Source of the DNA: Rhizobium leguminosarum
GTDB lineage: Bacteria > Pseudomonadota > Alphaproteobacteria > Rhizobiales > Rhizobiaceae
DNA length: 64,000 nt
Direction of reading: 5' to 3'
NCBI RefSeq assembly: GCF_001652265.1
Contig: NZ_LWBS01000428.1
Span: 124,001 to 188,000 of the forward strand
Every line of letters starts with the position of its first letter. The first letter of the stretch is position 1. Under the pieces are notes generated by a model that saw only the letters and a program-made list of their open reading frames with translations, was not told where the DNA came from and made no database searches. The position numbers were made by a program, and so were the translations under genes. Below are positions 56,201 to 64,000 of this stretch, piece by piece.

Positions 56201-57649
56201 TCAAGCGTTCAGGACGCGGCCGTAGGCATCGAGGACCGCTTCCTTCATCGTTTCGGAAACTGTGGGATGCGGGAAGATCGTGTGCATCAGCTCTTCCTCG
56301 GTCGTCTCGAGATTCATCGCGACGACGAAGCCCTGGATGAGCTCGGTGACTTCGGCGCCGACCATGTGGGCGCCAAGCAGCTCGCCGCTCTTCTTGTCGA
56401 AGATCACCTTCACCATGCCCTGGTCTTCGCCGAGCGCGATCGCCTTGCCGTTCGCTGCGAAGGAGAAGCGGCCGACGCGGATGTCGCGGCCCAGTTCCTT
56501 GGCTTTTGCTTCGGTGATACCGACGGAGGCGACCTGCGGATTGCAATAGGTGCAGCCCGGGACCTTGTCCTTGTCTGTAGGATGAACGTTCGGGAGGCCG
56601 GCGATCTTTTCGACGCAGACGACGCCCTCATGCTCTGCCTTGTGCGCCAGCATCGGCGGGCCGGCGACATCGCCGATCGCATAGATGCCGGCGACATTGG
56701 TCTTGCCGTAGCCATCGATGACGACGCAGCCGCGGTCTGTCTTGACGCCGAGCGCCTCGAGACCGAGGTTTTCGATATTGCCCTGAACGCCGACGGCCGA
56801 AATCAGCCGGTCGGCGGTGATCTGCTGCACCTTGCCATCGGCCGTCTCGACATGGGCGGTGACGCTGCCGGCGCCCTTCTCGACCTTGGTGACCTTGGCG
56901 CTGGTGAAGATCTTGAGGCCGCGCTTTTCAAGCTGCTTGCGGGCGATCGCAGTGATCTCGGCATCCTCGACCGGCATGATGGTCGGCATGACTTCGACGA
57001 CTGTCACGTCGACGCCCATCGAGCGATAGAAGCTTGCGAATTCGATGCCGATCGCGCCCGAGCCCATGACGATCAGCGACTTCGGCAGAACATCCGGTTT
57101 CAGCGCCTCGAAATAGGTCCAGATCAGCTTGCCATCCGGCTCGATGCCGGGCAGAGCGCGCGGACGGGCGCCGGTGGCGATGATGATGTGCTTGGCGGTA
57201 TAGGTGCCCTCGCCGCTCTTGACATTCTTCGGCACCGGATGCTGCGGCTCGACGACGGGCTTCGACGACTTGCCGACGACGACCTCGCCGGCCTTGGTGA
57301 TCTTCGCTTCGCCCCAGATGATGTCGATCTTGTTCTTCTTCATCAGGAAGCCGACGCCGGCGTTCAGACGGGCGGAGACGGCGCGCGAGCGGCCGACGAC
57401 GGCCTTGGCATCCGGCTTGACCGTGCCTTCTAGAACGAGGCCGTAATCCTTGAAGTGATTGGCGTGGTCGAGCACCTCGGCCGAGCGCAGCAGCGCCTTT
57501 GTCGGTATGCAGCCCCAGTTCAGGCAGATGCCGCCCATATGCTCGCGCTCGACGATCGCGGTCTTGAGGCCGAGCTGGCTGGCGCGGATGGCAGCGACAT
57601 AGCCGCCGGGACCCGAGCCGATGATGATGACGTCGTAGGATTCAGCCAT
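56201..57649 (-). CDS. lpdA: Dihydrolipoamide dehydrogenase (E3)
   Basis: Reoxidises lipoyl groups of 2-oxoacid dehydrogenases, 482 residues. FAD motif IIGSGPGGYVAAIRASQLG, redox disulfide GGICLNWGCIPTK (Cys42, Cys47), NAD motif MGSGAIGIEFASFYRSMG and C-terminal His in HTIFPHPTVSE. Follows the pdh genes after two small unrelated genes. Confidence 0.96.
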   Translation of the reverse strand: MAESYDVIIIGSGPGGYVAAIRASQLGLKTAIVEREHMGGICLNWGCIPTKALLRSAEVLDHANHFKDYGLVLEGTVKPDAKAVVGRSRAVSARLNAGVGFLMKKNKIDIIWGEAKITKAGEVVVGKSSKPVVEPQHPVPKNVKSGEGTYTAKHIIIATGARPRALPGIEPDGKLIWTYFEALKPDVLPKSLIVMGSGAIGIEFASFYRSMGVDVTVVEVMPTIMPVEDAEITAIARKQLEKRGLKIFTSAKVTKVEKGAGSVTAHVETADGKVQQITADRLISAVGVQGNIENLGLEALGVKTDRGCVVIDGYGKTNVAGIYAIGDVAGPPMLAHKAEHEGVVCVEKIAGLPNVHPTDKDKVPGCTYCNPQVASVGITEAKAKELGRDIRVGRFSFAANGKAIALGEDQGMVKVIFDKKSGELLGAHMVGAEVTELIQGFVVAMNLETTEEELMHTIFPHPTVSETMKEAVLDAYGRVLNA

Positions 57650-57665
57650 GTGTTTCCTGCCTTTG

Positions 57666-58247
57666 TTACGCTGCGCTGCGGGTCATGAGCACCCACGCAT
57701 GTCTCTTGCTGTTTTCGAAGAACGGCACGGCATCGGCACGCGCAGCCTCCAGGAATCCGTTTCTTCCATAAAGCGACAAAGCCGCCTCGTTGTCGCTGGC
57801 GGTGATCAAGCTGACGGGCCGCCGATCGGCCCTTTCGATCTGATCGTCCAGCAGCCTCTGTCCGATGCCGATGCCGCGCAGGTGGCGATAGACGCCGAGA
57901 CTGCCGATGAACCAGCTTCCGACCACCGTTTTCTGCAAGGTGAGCATCGGTGCGGTCGCCGGAATCGTCGCCTCGATATCGCCTATCCCCTCACCCAGCG
58001 CATGGCCGATCGCCACACCCGCAACCTCGCCATAAGCCTCGGCAATGACAGCATCCCGCCAGCTGCCGACCGCTTGGTCCTCGGTCATCTTCAGCCGGCC
58101 CCGCTCCAGCGGCGTGTCACTCACGCCGTTTTCCACATCGGCAAACCAGAGCCAGGAGGCAAAACCGTGCGATGCGATATCCGCCAGAATCGCCAGCTCC
58201 GAGGCATCCCGCCGTGAGGCCTGCCGGAGGGCGATGAAGGAGGTCAT
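57666..58247 (-). CDS. GNAT-family N-acetyltransferase
   Basis: 193 residues. Acetyl-CoA motif VYRHLRGIGIGQRLLDDQ and ASDNEAALSLYGRNGFLEA at the C-terminal end. Substrate unknown. Lies 16 bp before lpdA and 2 bp after the SGNH gene, so part of the pdh-lpdA transcription unit. Confidence 0.9.
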   Translation of the reverse strand: MTSFIALRQASRRDASELAILADIASHGFASWLWFADVENGVSDTPLERGRLKMTEDQAVGSWRDAVIAEAYGEVAGVAIGHALGEGIGDIEATIPATAPMLTLQKTVVGSWFIGSLGVYRHLRGIGIGQRLLDDQIERADRRPVSLITASDNEAALSLYGRNGFLEAARADAVPFFENSKRHAWVLMTRSAA

Positions 58248-58249
58248 GC

Positions 58250-58891
58250 TCAGATCCCCAGCATCATCCGCACGATCGATTCCAGCCCGCGTCCAAGCGC
58301 ACGCGTATTATCCGCATCGAGGTGAATGCCATCGATCGGTGTGGTCTTGGCGACGGAATTGCCGTCGAAGAAGCCACAACCGAGTTCGTCGGCAAGATCA
58401 CGATAAAGCGTTGCAAGCTTTGCCGATTCCTCGATGCCGCCGGGAAACGATGCGGCGAAGGGCACGTTACCCGTCGCGCGGATCGCCGGCGGCGCCACGA
58501 TCAGAATCTCCGGCCCATCGAATTCGAAGGGCCAGGCGTGATTGCGGATCAGCCGCACAAGCCGGCTGATGCCTTGGCATGCGGCAAAGGCCGAACCCGC
58601 CACAACCGGCTTCATGTCGTTGGTGCCGAGCAGAAGGACAACGAGGTCGAGCGGCGCATGCGACTGCAGGATCGTCGGCAGGATGCGCGCACCATTGCGA
58701 TCGCAATCGGCCAGGTGGTCGTCGAAAGCTGTGGTGCGACCATTCAGGCCTTCGGCGATGACGCGCGCCTCACTGCCGAGCGCTGCCTGCAGCACGCTCG
58801 GCCAGCGATTCTTGTAATCATGACGGCCGATCGTCTCGGCGTCATAACCCCAGGTCAGCGAGTCGCCATAGCAAAGAACGGTCTTGGTCAT
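58250..58891 (-). CDS. SGNH/GDSL-family hydrolase
   Basis: Esterase-like, 213 residues. Catalytic Ser in LCYGDSLTWGY, block III LLLGTNDMK and the Asp-His pair in DGIHLDADN. Start MTKTV at 58891. Closely packed between pdhC and the GNAT gene. Confidence 0.9.
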   Translation of the reverse strand: MTKTVLCYGDSLTWGYDAETIGRHDYKNRWPSVLQAALGSEARVIAEGLNGRTTAFDDHLADCDRNGARILPTILQSHAPLDLVVLLLGTNDMKPVVAGSAFAACQGISRLVRLIRNHAWPFEFDGPEILIVAPPAIRATGNVPFAASFPGGIEESAKLATLYRDLADELGCGFFDGNSVAKTTPIDGIHLDADNTRALGRGLESIVRMMLGI

Positions 58892-58910
58892 TTCCGCCTC
58901 CGCGCCGCTA

Positions 58911-60272
58911 TCAGACAAGCATGCCCATCGGGTTCTCGATGTAGCCCTTGAAGGCCTGGAGCAGCTCGGCGCCGAGCGCGCCGTCGACGCAGCGATGGTC
59001 GGTCGAGAGCGTGACTGACATCACGGTGGCGATCGCCATTTCGCCCTTCTTGACGACAACCCGCTGTTCGCCGGCACCGACCGCGAGGATCGTCGCATGC
59101 GGCGGGTTGACGACGGCTGCGAAGTTCTTCACGCCCATCATGCCCATGTTGGAAACCGAGCTGGTGCCGCCCTGATATTCTTCAGGCTTCAGCTTGCGGT
59201 CCTTGGCCCGCTTGCCGAGATCGCGCATCTCGTTGGAGATCGTCGACAGGGTCTTTTCCTCGGCCTTGCGGATGATCGGGGTGATCAGGCCGCCGGGGAT
59301 CGAGACAGCAACGCCGACATCGGCGTGCTTGTGCTTGACCATGTTGCTGTCGGTCCAGGAGACATTGGCATCCGGAACGTCGCGCAACGCCAGCGCCATG
59401 GCCTTGATGACCATGTCGTTGACCGAGAGCTTGTAGGCCGGAGCGTTGTCCTTGCGCGGGGCCGCATCGTTCAGCTGGGCGCGCAGCGCCAGCAACGCAT
59501 CGAGCTCGCAATCGACGCTGACGTAGAAATGCGGGATCGTCTGCTTGGATTCGACCAGGCGCCTGGCGATCGTCTTGCGCATGCCGTCATGCGGCACGAG
59601 CTCGTAGGAGCCAGGTTCGAAGAGCTTGAGCACGGCCTCTTCGGACGCGCCCTTCGGTGCAGCGGCGGCCGGAGCCGGCGCGGCAGCCTGCGGGGCGGCC
59701 GCGGATACAGGCGCAGCAGCAGCCTTGGCGCCACCACCGGCAACGGCGGCTTCGATGTCGCTCTTGACGACGCGGCCGTGCGGGCCGGTGCCCGCGACTG
59801 CCGAAAGGTCGATACCCGCTTCCTTGGCCAGCCTGCGGGCAAGCGGCGAAGATAAGGTGCGGCTGCCGTCAGATGAAACCGAGGCGGTTGCGGCGGCGGG
59901 TGCGGGTGCCGCAGCCGGAGTAGACTGGGCCGGAGCCGGCGCAGCCTCGGCCTTCGGCGCGGCTGCACCGTCAGCTTTCGGTGCCGGAGCGGCGGAACCC
60001 GCACTGCTTGCGGCAGCGGAGACATCCTCGCCATCGGCGGCGAGAACCGCGATCAGCGCATTGACCTTGACGCCTTCGGTGCCGGCGGCAACGACGAGCT
60101 TGGCGACCGTGCCTTCATCGACGGCTTCGACTTCCATCGTCGCCTTGTCGGTCTCGATCTCGGCGATCACATCGCCTGACTTGACCTTGTCGCCTTCCTT
60201 GACCAGCCATTTGGAAAGATTGCCTTCCTCCATGGTCGGAGAGAGGGCGGGCATCGTAATATTGATCGGCAT
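58911..60272 (-). CDS. pdhC: Pyruvate dehydrogenase E2 (acetyltransferase)
   Basis: 453 residues. Lipoyl domain with Lys43 in [11 protein letters not shown], Ala/Pro linker, E3/E1-binding domain ([20 protein letters not shown]) and catalytic domain ending in [19 protein letters not shown] (HxxxDG-type His). Last of pdhA-pdhB-pdhC. Confidence 0.97.
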   Translation of the reverse strand: MPINITMPALSPTMEEGNLSKWLVKEGDKVKSGDVIAEIETDKATMEVEAVDEGTVAKLVVAAGTEGVKVNALIAVLAADGEDVSAAASSAGSAAPAPKADGAAAPKAEAAPAPAQSTPAAAPAPAAATASVSSDGSRTLSSPLARRLAKEAGIDLSAVAGTGPHGRVVKSDIEAAVAGGGAKAAAAPVSAAAPQAAAPAPAAAAPKGASEEAVLKLFEPGSYELVPHDGMRKTIARRLVESKQTIPHFYVSVDCELDALLALRAQLNDAAPRKDNAPAYKLSVNDMVIKAMALALRDVPDANVSWTDSNMVKHKHADVGVAVSIPGGLITPIIRKAEEKTLSTISNEMRDLGKRAKDRKLKPEEYQGGTSSVSNMGMMGVKNFAAVVNPPHATILAVGAGEQRVVVKKGEMAIATVMSVTLSTDHRCVDGALGAELLQAFKGYIENPMGMLV

Positions 60273-60287
60273 CGAAACACCCTCCCC

Positions 60288-61673
60288 TTATTTGTAGCAA
60301 ACAGCCTTCACCGCATCGACCACTTCGCCGACGTTCGGAAGGGCGAGCTTTTCGAGATTGGCGGCGTAAGGCATCGGAACGTCCTTGCCTGCGATCGTCA
60401 GGATCGGCGCATCGAGATAGTCGAAGGCCTGCTGCATGACGCGGGTGGCGATTTCGGTGCCGACGGAGGACTGCGGATAACCTTCCTCGACGGTGACGAG
60501 ACGGCCGGTCTTCTTCACCGATTCGATCACTGTCGGCAGGTCCATCGGGCGGATGGTACGAAGGTCGATCAGCTCGACGTCGATGCCGATCTTCTCGAGT
60601 TCGGCGACAGCCTTGGTGGCATAGCTCATGCCGATGCCGAAGGAGACGACCGTGACGTCCTTGCCCGGACGATGGATGCGGGCCTTGCCGATCGGCAGCA
60701 CGAAATTGTCGAGCTTCGGCACGTCGAAGTGCTGACCGTAGAGGATTTCGTTTTCGAGGAAGATGACCGGGTTCGGATCGCGGATCGCAGCCTTCAGCAG
60801 GCCCTTGGCGTCGGATGCCGTATAGGGCATGACGACCTTCAGGCCGGGAATGGCGCTATACCAGGCTGCATAATCCTGGCTGTGCTGGGCGCCGACGCGA
60901 GCCGCGGCACCATTCGGGCCGCGGAAGACGATCGGAGCGCCCATCTGGCCGCCGGACATATAAAGCGTCTTGGCGGCGGAGTTGATGATCTGGTCGATCG
61001 CCTGCATGGCGAAGTTGAAGGTCATGAATTCGACGATCGGCCGAAGGCCGGCCATGGCTGCACCGACGCCGACGCCGGCAAAGCCATGCTCGGTGATCGG
61101 CGTATCGACGACGCGGCGGGGGCCAAATTCCTGCAGCAGGCCTTGAGTGACCTTGTAGGCGCCCTGGTATTCGGCGACTTCCTCGCCCATGACGAAGACG
61201 TTTTCGTCGGCGCGCATTTCCTCGGCCATGGCGTCGCGAAGCGCTTCGCGCACGGTGGTCGACACCATTTCGGTGCCGGCCGGGATTTCAGGGTCATTCG
61301 GAACGACGGCCTTCGGTTCGGCCGGAAGGGGTGCTGCGGCGGAACCGGTGTTGGTCGGCTTCTCTTCCTGGGCAACTGCGGGCGCAGCAGCAGCGGCCGG
61401 CTTGGCGGCGGAAATGTCCGCGGCGGATTCGCCGTCCTGCAGCAGCACGGCGATTTTGGTGTTGACCTTGACGCCTTCGGTGCCGGCATCGACGAGCAGC
61501 TTGCCGATGATTCCTTCATCGACGGCTTCGACTTCCATCGTCGCCTTGTCGGTTTCGATTTCGGCAATCACGTCGCCGGAGGTGACTTTGTCACCTTCCT
61601 GCTTCAGCCATTTGGACAGTGTGCCTTCTTCCATCGTCGGAGAGAGGGCGGGCATGAGGATATCAATAGGCAT
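60288..61673 (-). CDS. pdhB: Pyruvate dehydrogenase E1 beta with lipoyl domain
   Basis: 461 residues, of which 1-80 are a fused lipoyl domain (Lys43 in [11 protein letters not shown]) and 135-461 the E1 beta chain ([35 protein letters not shown]). The N-terminal lipoyl fusion is characteristic of alphaproteobacteria. Confidence 0.97.
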   Translation of the reverse strand: MPIDILMPALSPTMEEGTLSKWLKQEGDKVTSGDVIAEIETDKATMEVEAVDEGIIGKLLVDAGTEGVKVNTKIAVLLQDGESAADISAAKPAAAAAPAVAQEEKPTNTGSAAAPLPAEPKAVVPNDPEIPAGTEMVSTTVREALRDAMAEEMRADENVFVMGEEVAEYQGAYKVTQGLLQEFGPRRVVDTPITEHGFAGVGVGAAMAGLRPIVEFMTFNFAMQAIDQIINSAAKTLYMSGGQMGAPIVFRGPNGAAARVGAQHSQDYAAWYSAIPGLKVVMPYTASDAKGLLKAAIRDPNPVIFLENEILYGQHFDVPKLDNFVLPIGKARIHRPGKDVTVVSFGIGMSYATKAVAELEKIGIDVELIDLRTIRPMDLPTVIESVKKTGRLVTVEEGYPQSSVGTEIATRVMQQAFDYLDAPILTIAGKDVPMPYAANLEKLALPNVGEVVDAVKAVCYK

Positions 61674-61688
61674 GGGTTCCCTCCCCGA

Positions 61689-62735
61689 TTAGAGCAGAAT
61701 GTCGGTATAGAGCTCGGATGCATCCGGCTCCGGATCGGCCTGGGCGAAATCGGCACTGTCGGCGACGATGTCGCGGACATCCTTGTCGATCGCCTTCAGA
61801 TCGTCTTCGGAAGCCCAGCCCTTTTCGACGAGGCGTGCCTTCACCTGTTCAATCGGGTCATGCTCGGAGCGCATCTTCTGCACTTCGTCCTTGGAGCGAT
61901 ATTTCGCCGGGTCGGACATGGAGTGACCGCGATAACGATAGGTCAGCATTTCGAGAATGATCGGACCCTTGCCGGAACGGCAATGTTCGAGCGCCTCGTC
62001 GGCCGCCGCCTTGACGGCACGGACGTCCATGCCGTCGACCTGAATGCCGGGGATGCCGAAGCCAGATCCGCGAAGCGAGTAATTCGACTGCGCGGTGGCG
62101 CGGGCGGTCGAGGTGCCCATGGCGTAACGGTTGTTCTCGACGATATAGACGATCGGCAGCTTCCAGAGAGCAGCCATGTTGAAGCTCTCGTAGACCTGGC
62201 CCTGGTTGGCAGCGCCGTCGCCGAAATAGGCGATGGAGACATTGTCGTTGCCGCGGTAGCGGTTTGCGAAGGCAAGACCCGTTCCGAGCGAGACCTGGGC
62301 GCCGACGATGCCGTGACCGCCGTAGAAATGCTTCTCTTTCGAGAACATGTGCATCGAGCCGCCCTTGCCGTGGGAATAGCCGCTGCGACGCCCGGTCAGT
62401 TCCGCCATGACGCCGCGCGCTTCCATGCCGGTTGCCAGCATGTGGCCGTGGTCGCGATAGGCGGTGATGACCTGGTCGCCTTCCTTCTGCGCCATCTGCA
62501 TGCCGACGACGACAGCTTCCTGACCGATGTAGAGGTGACAAAAGCCGCCGATGAAGCCCATGCCGTAAAGCTGACCGGCCTTCTCCTCGAAGCGGCGGAT
62601 CAGCAGCATCTCGCGATAGGCCTTCAGCTCTTCATTGCGATCGAAGTCGGCTACCGGGCCTCCATTCGATGCTTTGGCTGCCGGTTTTGCTGCAGTTTTG
62701 CGGCTGGAAACGGTCGCGGTCTTTCGCGGCGCCAT
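61689..62735 (-). CDS. pdhA: Pyruvate dehydrogenase E1 alpha
   Basis: Thiamine-diphosphate-dependent E1 alpha, 348 residues. Motif GIVGAQVSLGTGLAFANRYRG, GDGAANQGQVYESFNMAALW (ThDP GDGxxN) and YRYRGHSMSDPAKYR are present. An Ala/Lys-rich N-terminal extension of about 20 residues precedes the domain. Confidence 0.97.
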   Translation of the reverse strand: MAPRKTATVSSRKTAAKPAAKASNGGPVADFDRNEELKAYREMLLIRRFEEKAGQLYGMGFIGGFCHLYIGQEAVVVGMQMAQKEGDQVITAYRDHGHMLATGMEARGVMAELTGRRSGYSHGKGGSMHMFSKEKHFYGGHGIVGAQVSLGTGLAFANRYRGNDNVSIAYFGDGAANQGQVYESFNMAALWKLPIVYIVENNRYAMGTSTARATAQSNYSLRGSGFGIPGIQVDGMDVRAVKAAADEALEHCRSGKGPIILEMLTYRYRGHSMSDPAKYRSKDEVQKMRSEHDPIEQVKARLVEKGWASEDDLKAIDKDVRDIVADSADFAQADPEPDASELYTDILL

Positions 62736-62880
62736 TCAACCCTCCCTATGGGTTTGTCGTTTCTTCGTGGCGCGTACCATAGGGAAGAAATATGACCACA
62801 GCAATGCCATAATTGCATGGCTCGTATTCGGCGTTAAATTATTGGAAAAACTATGAAAATTCCAATTAACCTGTTTCCAG

Positions 62881-63201
62881 TTAATTGGAATAGTGGTTGA
62901 ATATGACGATCTCGTCCGCGCGTGACATGTTGAGCTGATAACGCGCTTTTTCGTCCAGCATATCCTTGTCAAGCGAGCCGTCGCTCAGGAGCGCGACCTG
63001 ATTTTCCAGATGTTCGCGCTTCGCCTTCAAGATCGCAAGCTCTTTGTCACGCGCGACACGCTGATGCTCGAACGTCTCCGTCGCGCGCAAGCCGTAATCG
63101 CCATGGATGCAATGATAACCGAAATAGGAGAGGAAGGCGACCGTCATGGCCGGAATGACGAAGCGACCGACCTTTCTCTTCTTATGATGCTTTGTCCACA
63201 T
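62881..63201 (-). CDS. ftsB: Septum formation initiator (FtsB/DivIC-like)
   Basis: 106 residues. One membrane helix (FVIPAMTVAFLSYFGYHCI) followed by a coiled coil (ELAILKAKREHLENQVALL) and DKDMLDEKARYQLNM. Position between eno and pdhA is the conserved one for this divisome protein. Confidence 0.9.
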   Translation of the reverse strand: MWTKHHKKRKVGRFVIPAMTVAFLSYFGYHCIHGDYGLRATETFEHQRVARDKELAILKAKREHLENQVALLSDGSLDKDMLDEKARYQLNMSRADEIVIFNHYSN

Positions 63202-63284
63202 ACACGCATGCTCTTGAACGCATTACCAATTCGTTCAATCTAACGCGCAGAGATTAACCGTTCGTTGACTCTAAAAACCGCGCA

Positions 63285-63314
63285 ATAAAAAACCCGCGCC
63301 AAAGAGGCGCGGGT
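63285..63314 (-). terminator. Rho-independent terminator of eno
   Basis: Perfect 9-bp stem ACCCGCGCC/GGCGCGGGT (63292-63300 and 63306-63314), 5-nt loop, followed on the minus strand by TTTTTTATT. It lies 24 bp past the eno stop. Confidence 0.93.
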
Positions 63315-63338
63315 CAAACCATTGGAAATCAGATCCGA

Positions 63339-64000
<662 letters not shown>

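Noticed and set aside
60672..62795. 707-residue plus-strand frame across pdhB/pdhA
   Set aside because: Antisense shadow of the pyruvate dehydrogenase genes; composition and lack of motifs exclude a real gene.

Overview
The window looks like a chromosomal segment of a Rhizobium close to R. leguminosarum/R. etli. Evidence: the blocks ispDF / dusB-ntrB-ntrC, ntrY-ntrX-dat-hfq-hflX, and eno / ftsB / pdhA-pdhB-pdhC / lpdA / lipA, high-GC codon use, a lipoyl domain fused to PdhB, and several rhizobial intergenic palindromic elements. Roughly 1-25.8 kb is accessory DNA. From about 26 kb to the end the genes are core, broken by two insertions (41.1-46.4 kb and 53.0-54.3 kb).

Region 1 (1-4.3 kb): a divergent efflux locus, with an RND permease (cut by the window edge) and membrane-fusion protein on the minus strand opposite a TetR repressor, and a perfect 9-bp inverted repeat between them. 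Then come a fabF-like fragment and an SDR.

Region 2 (5.7-12.7 kb): a mobile segment ending at a tRNA-Lys(UUU) gene. A tyrosine-recombinase pseudogene lies next to the tRNA 3' end, and a second, older fragment of the same integrase lies 6.3 kb to the left, so the two form direct repeats. Between them sits a small RiPP (ribosomally made, modified peptide) locus that I do not recognise as any described natural product. It has a YcaO cyclodehydratase-type gene, a TfuA-like partner, a precursor with three 23-residue repeats each containing FSGH(V/L)(Y/W)RTPAVD, a SARP/BTAD-TPR regulator transcribed divergently, and a second precursor-like gene that shares the leader motif GxDGLWxxDxDxGTV and ends in an SGHY core. 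Neither precursor has cysteine and no E1-like or dehydrogenase partner is visible, which points to backbone thioamidation rather than azole formation (inference). Both modification genes carry one-base frameshifts in short G/C runs, so the locus is either decaying or misread at these positions. A C-terminal fragment of a major-facilitator transporter lies beside it.

Region 3 (12.9-25.8 kb): ccdA, an LLM flavin oxidoreductase, a ketoglutarate-semialdehyde-type aldehyde dehydrogenase, and a compact amino-acid locus (Lrp regulator, lysine-6-dehydrogenase-like oxidoreductase, binding protein, two permeases, ATPase), then an SDR, a YjlB-type cupin and an MBL-fold hydrolase, with gene relics in the gaps.

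Region 4 (26-41 kb): an AEC transporter, a UbiH-like monooxygenase, siroheme and sulfite reduction genes (cysG, DUF2849, cysI, DUF934), a deaminase, mazG, hflX-hfq, dat and ntrX-ntrY. Region 5 (41-46.4 kb): an insertion between ntrY and ntrC carrying a formylglycine-generating enzyme and its likely client, a secreted CxPxR sulfatase, plus small genes and an outer-membrane-protein relic. Region 6 (46.5-64 kb): ntrC-ntrB-dusB, ispDF-cinA, a COQ10/RatA-like protein, a P-loop kinase, lipA, two YeaQ-type membrane proteins, lpdA, the pdh genes, ftsB and the 3' part of eno with a clear terminator. Between the kinase and lipA, a kinase fragment and a lipA 3'-end fragment flank a methyltransferase gene, the scar of a local duplication.
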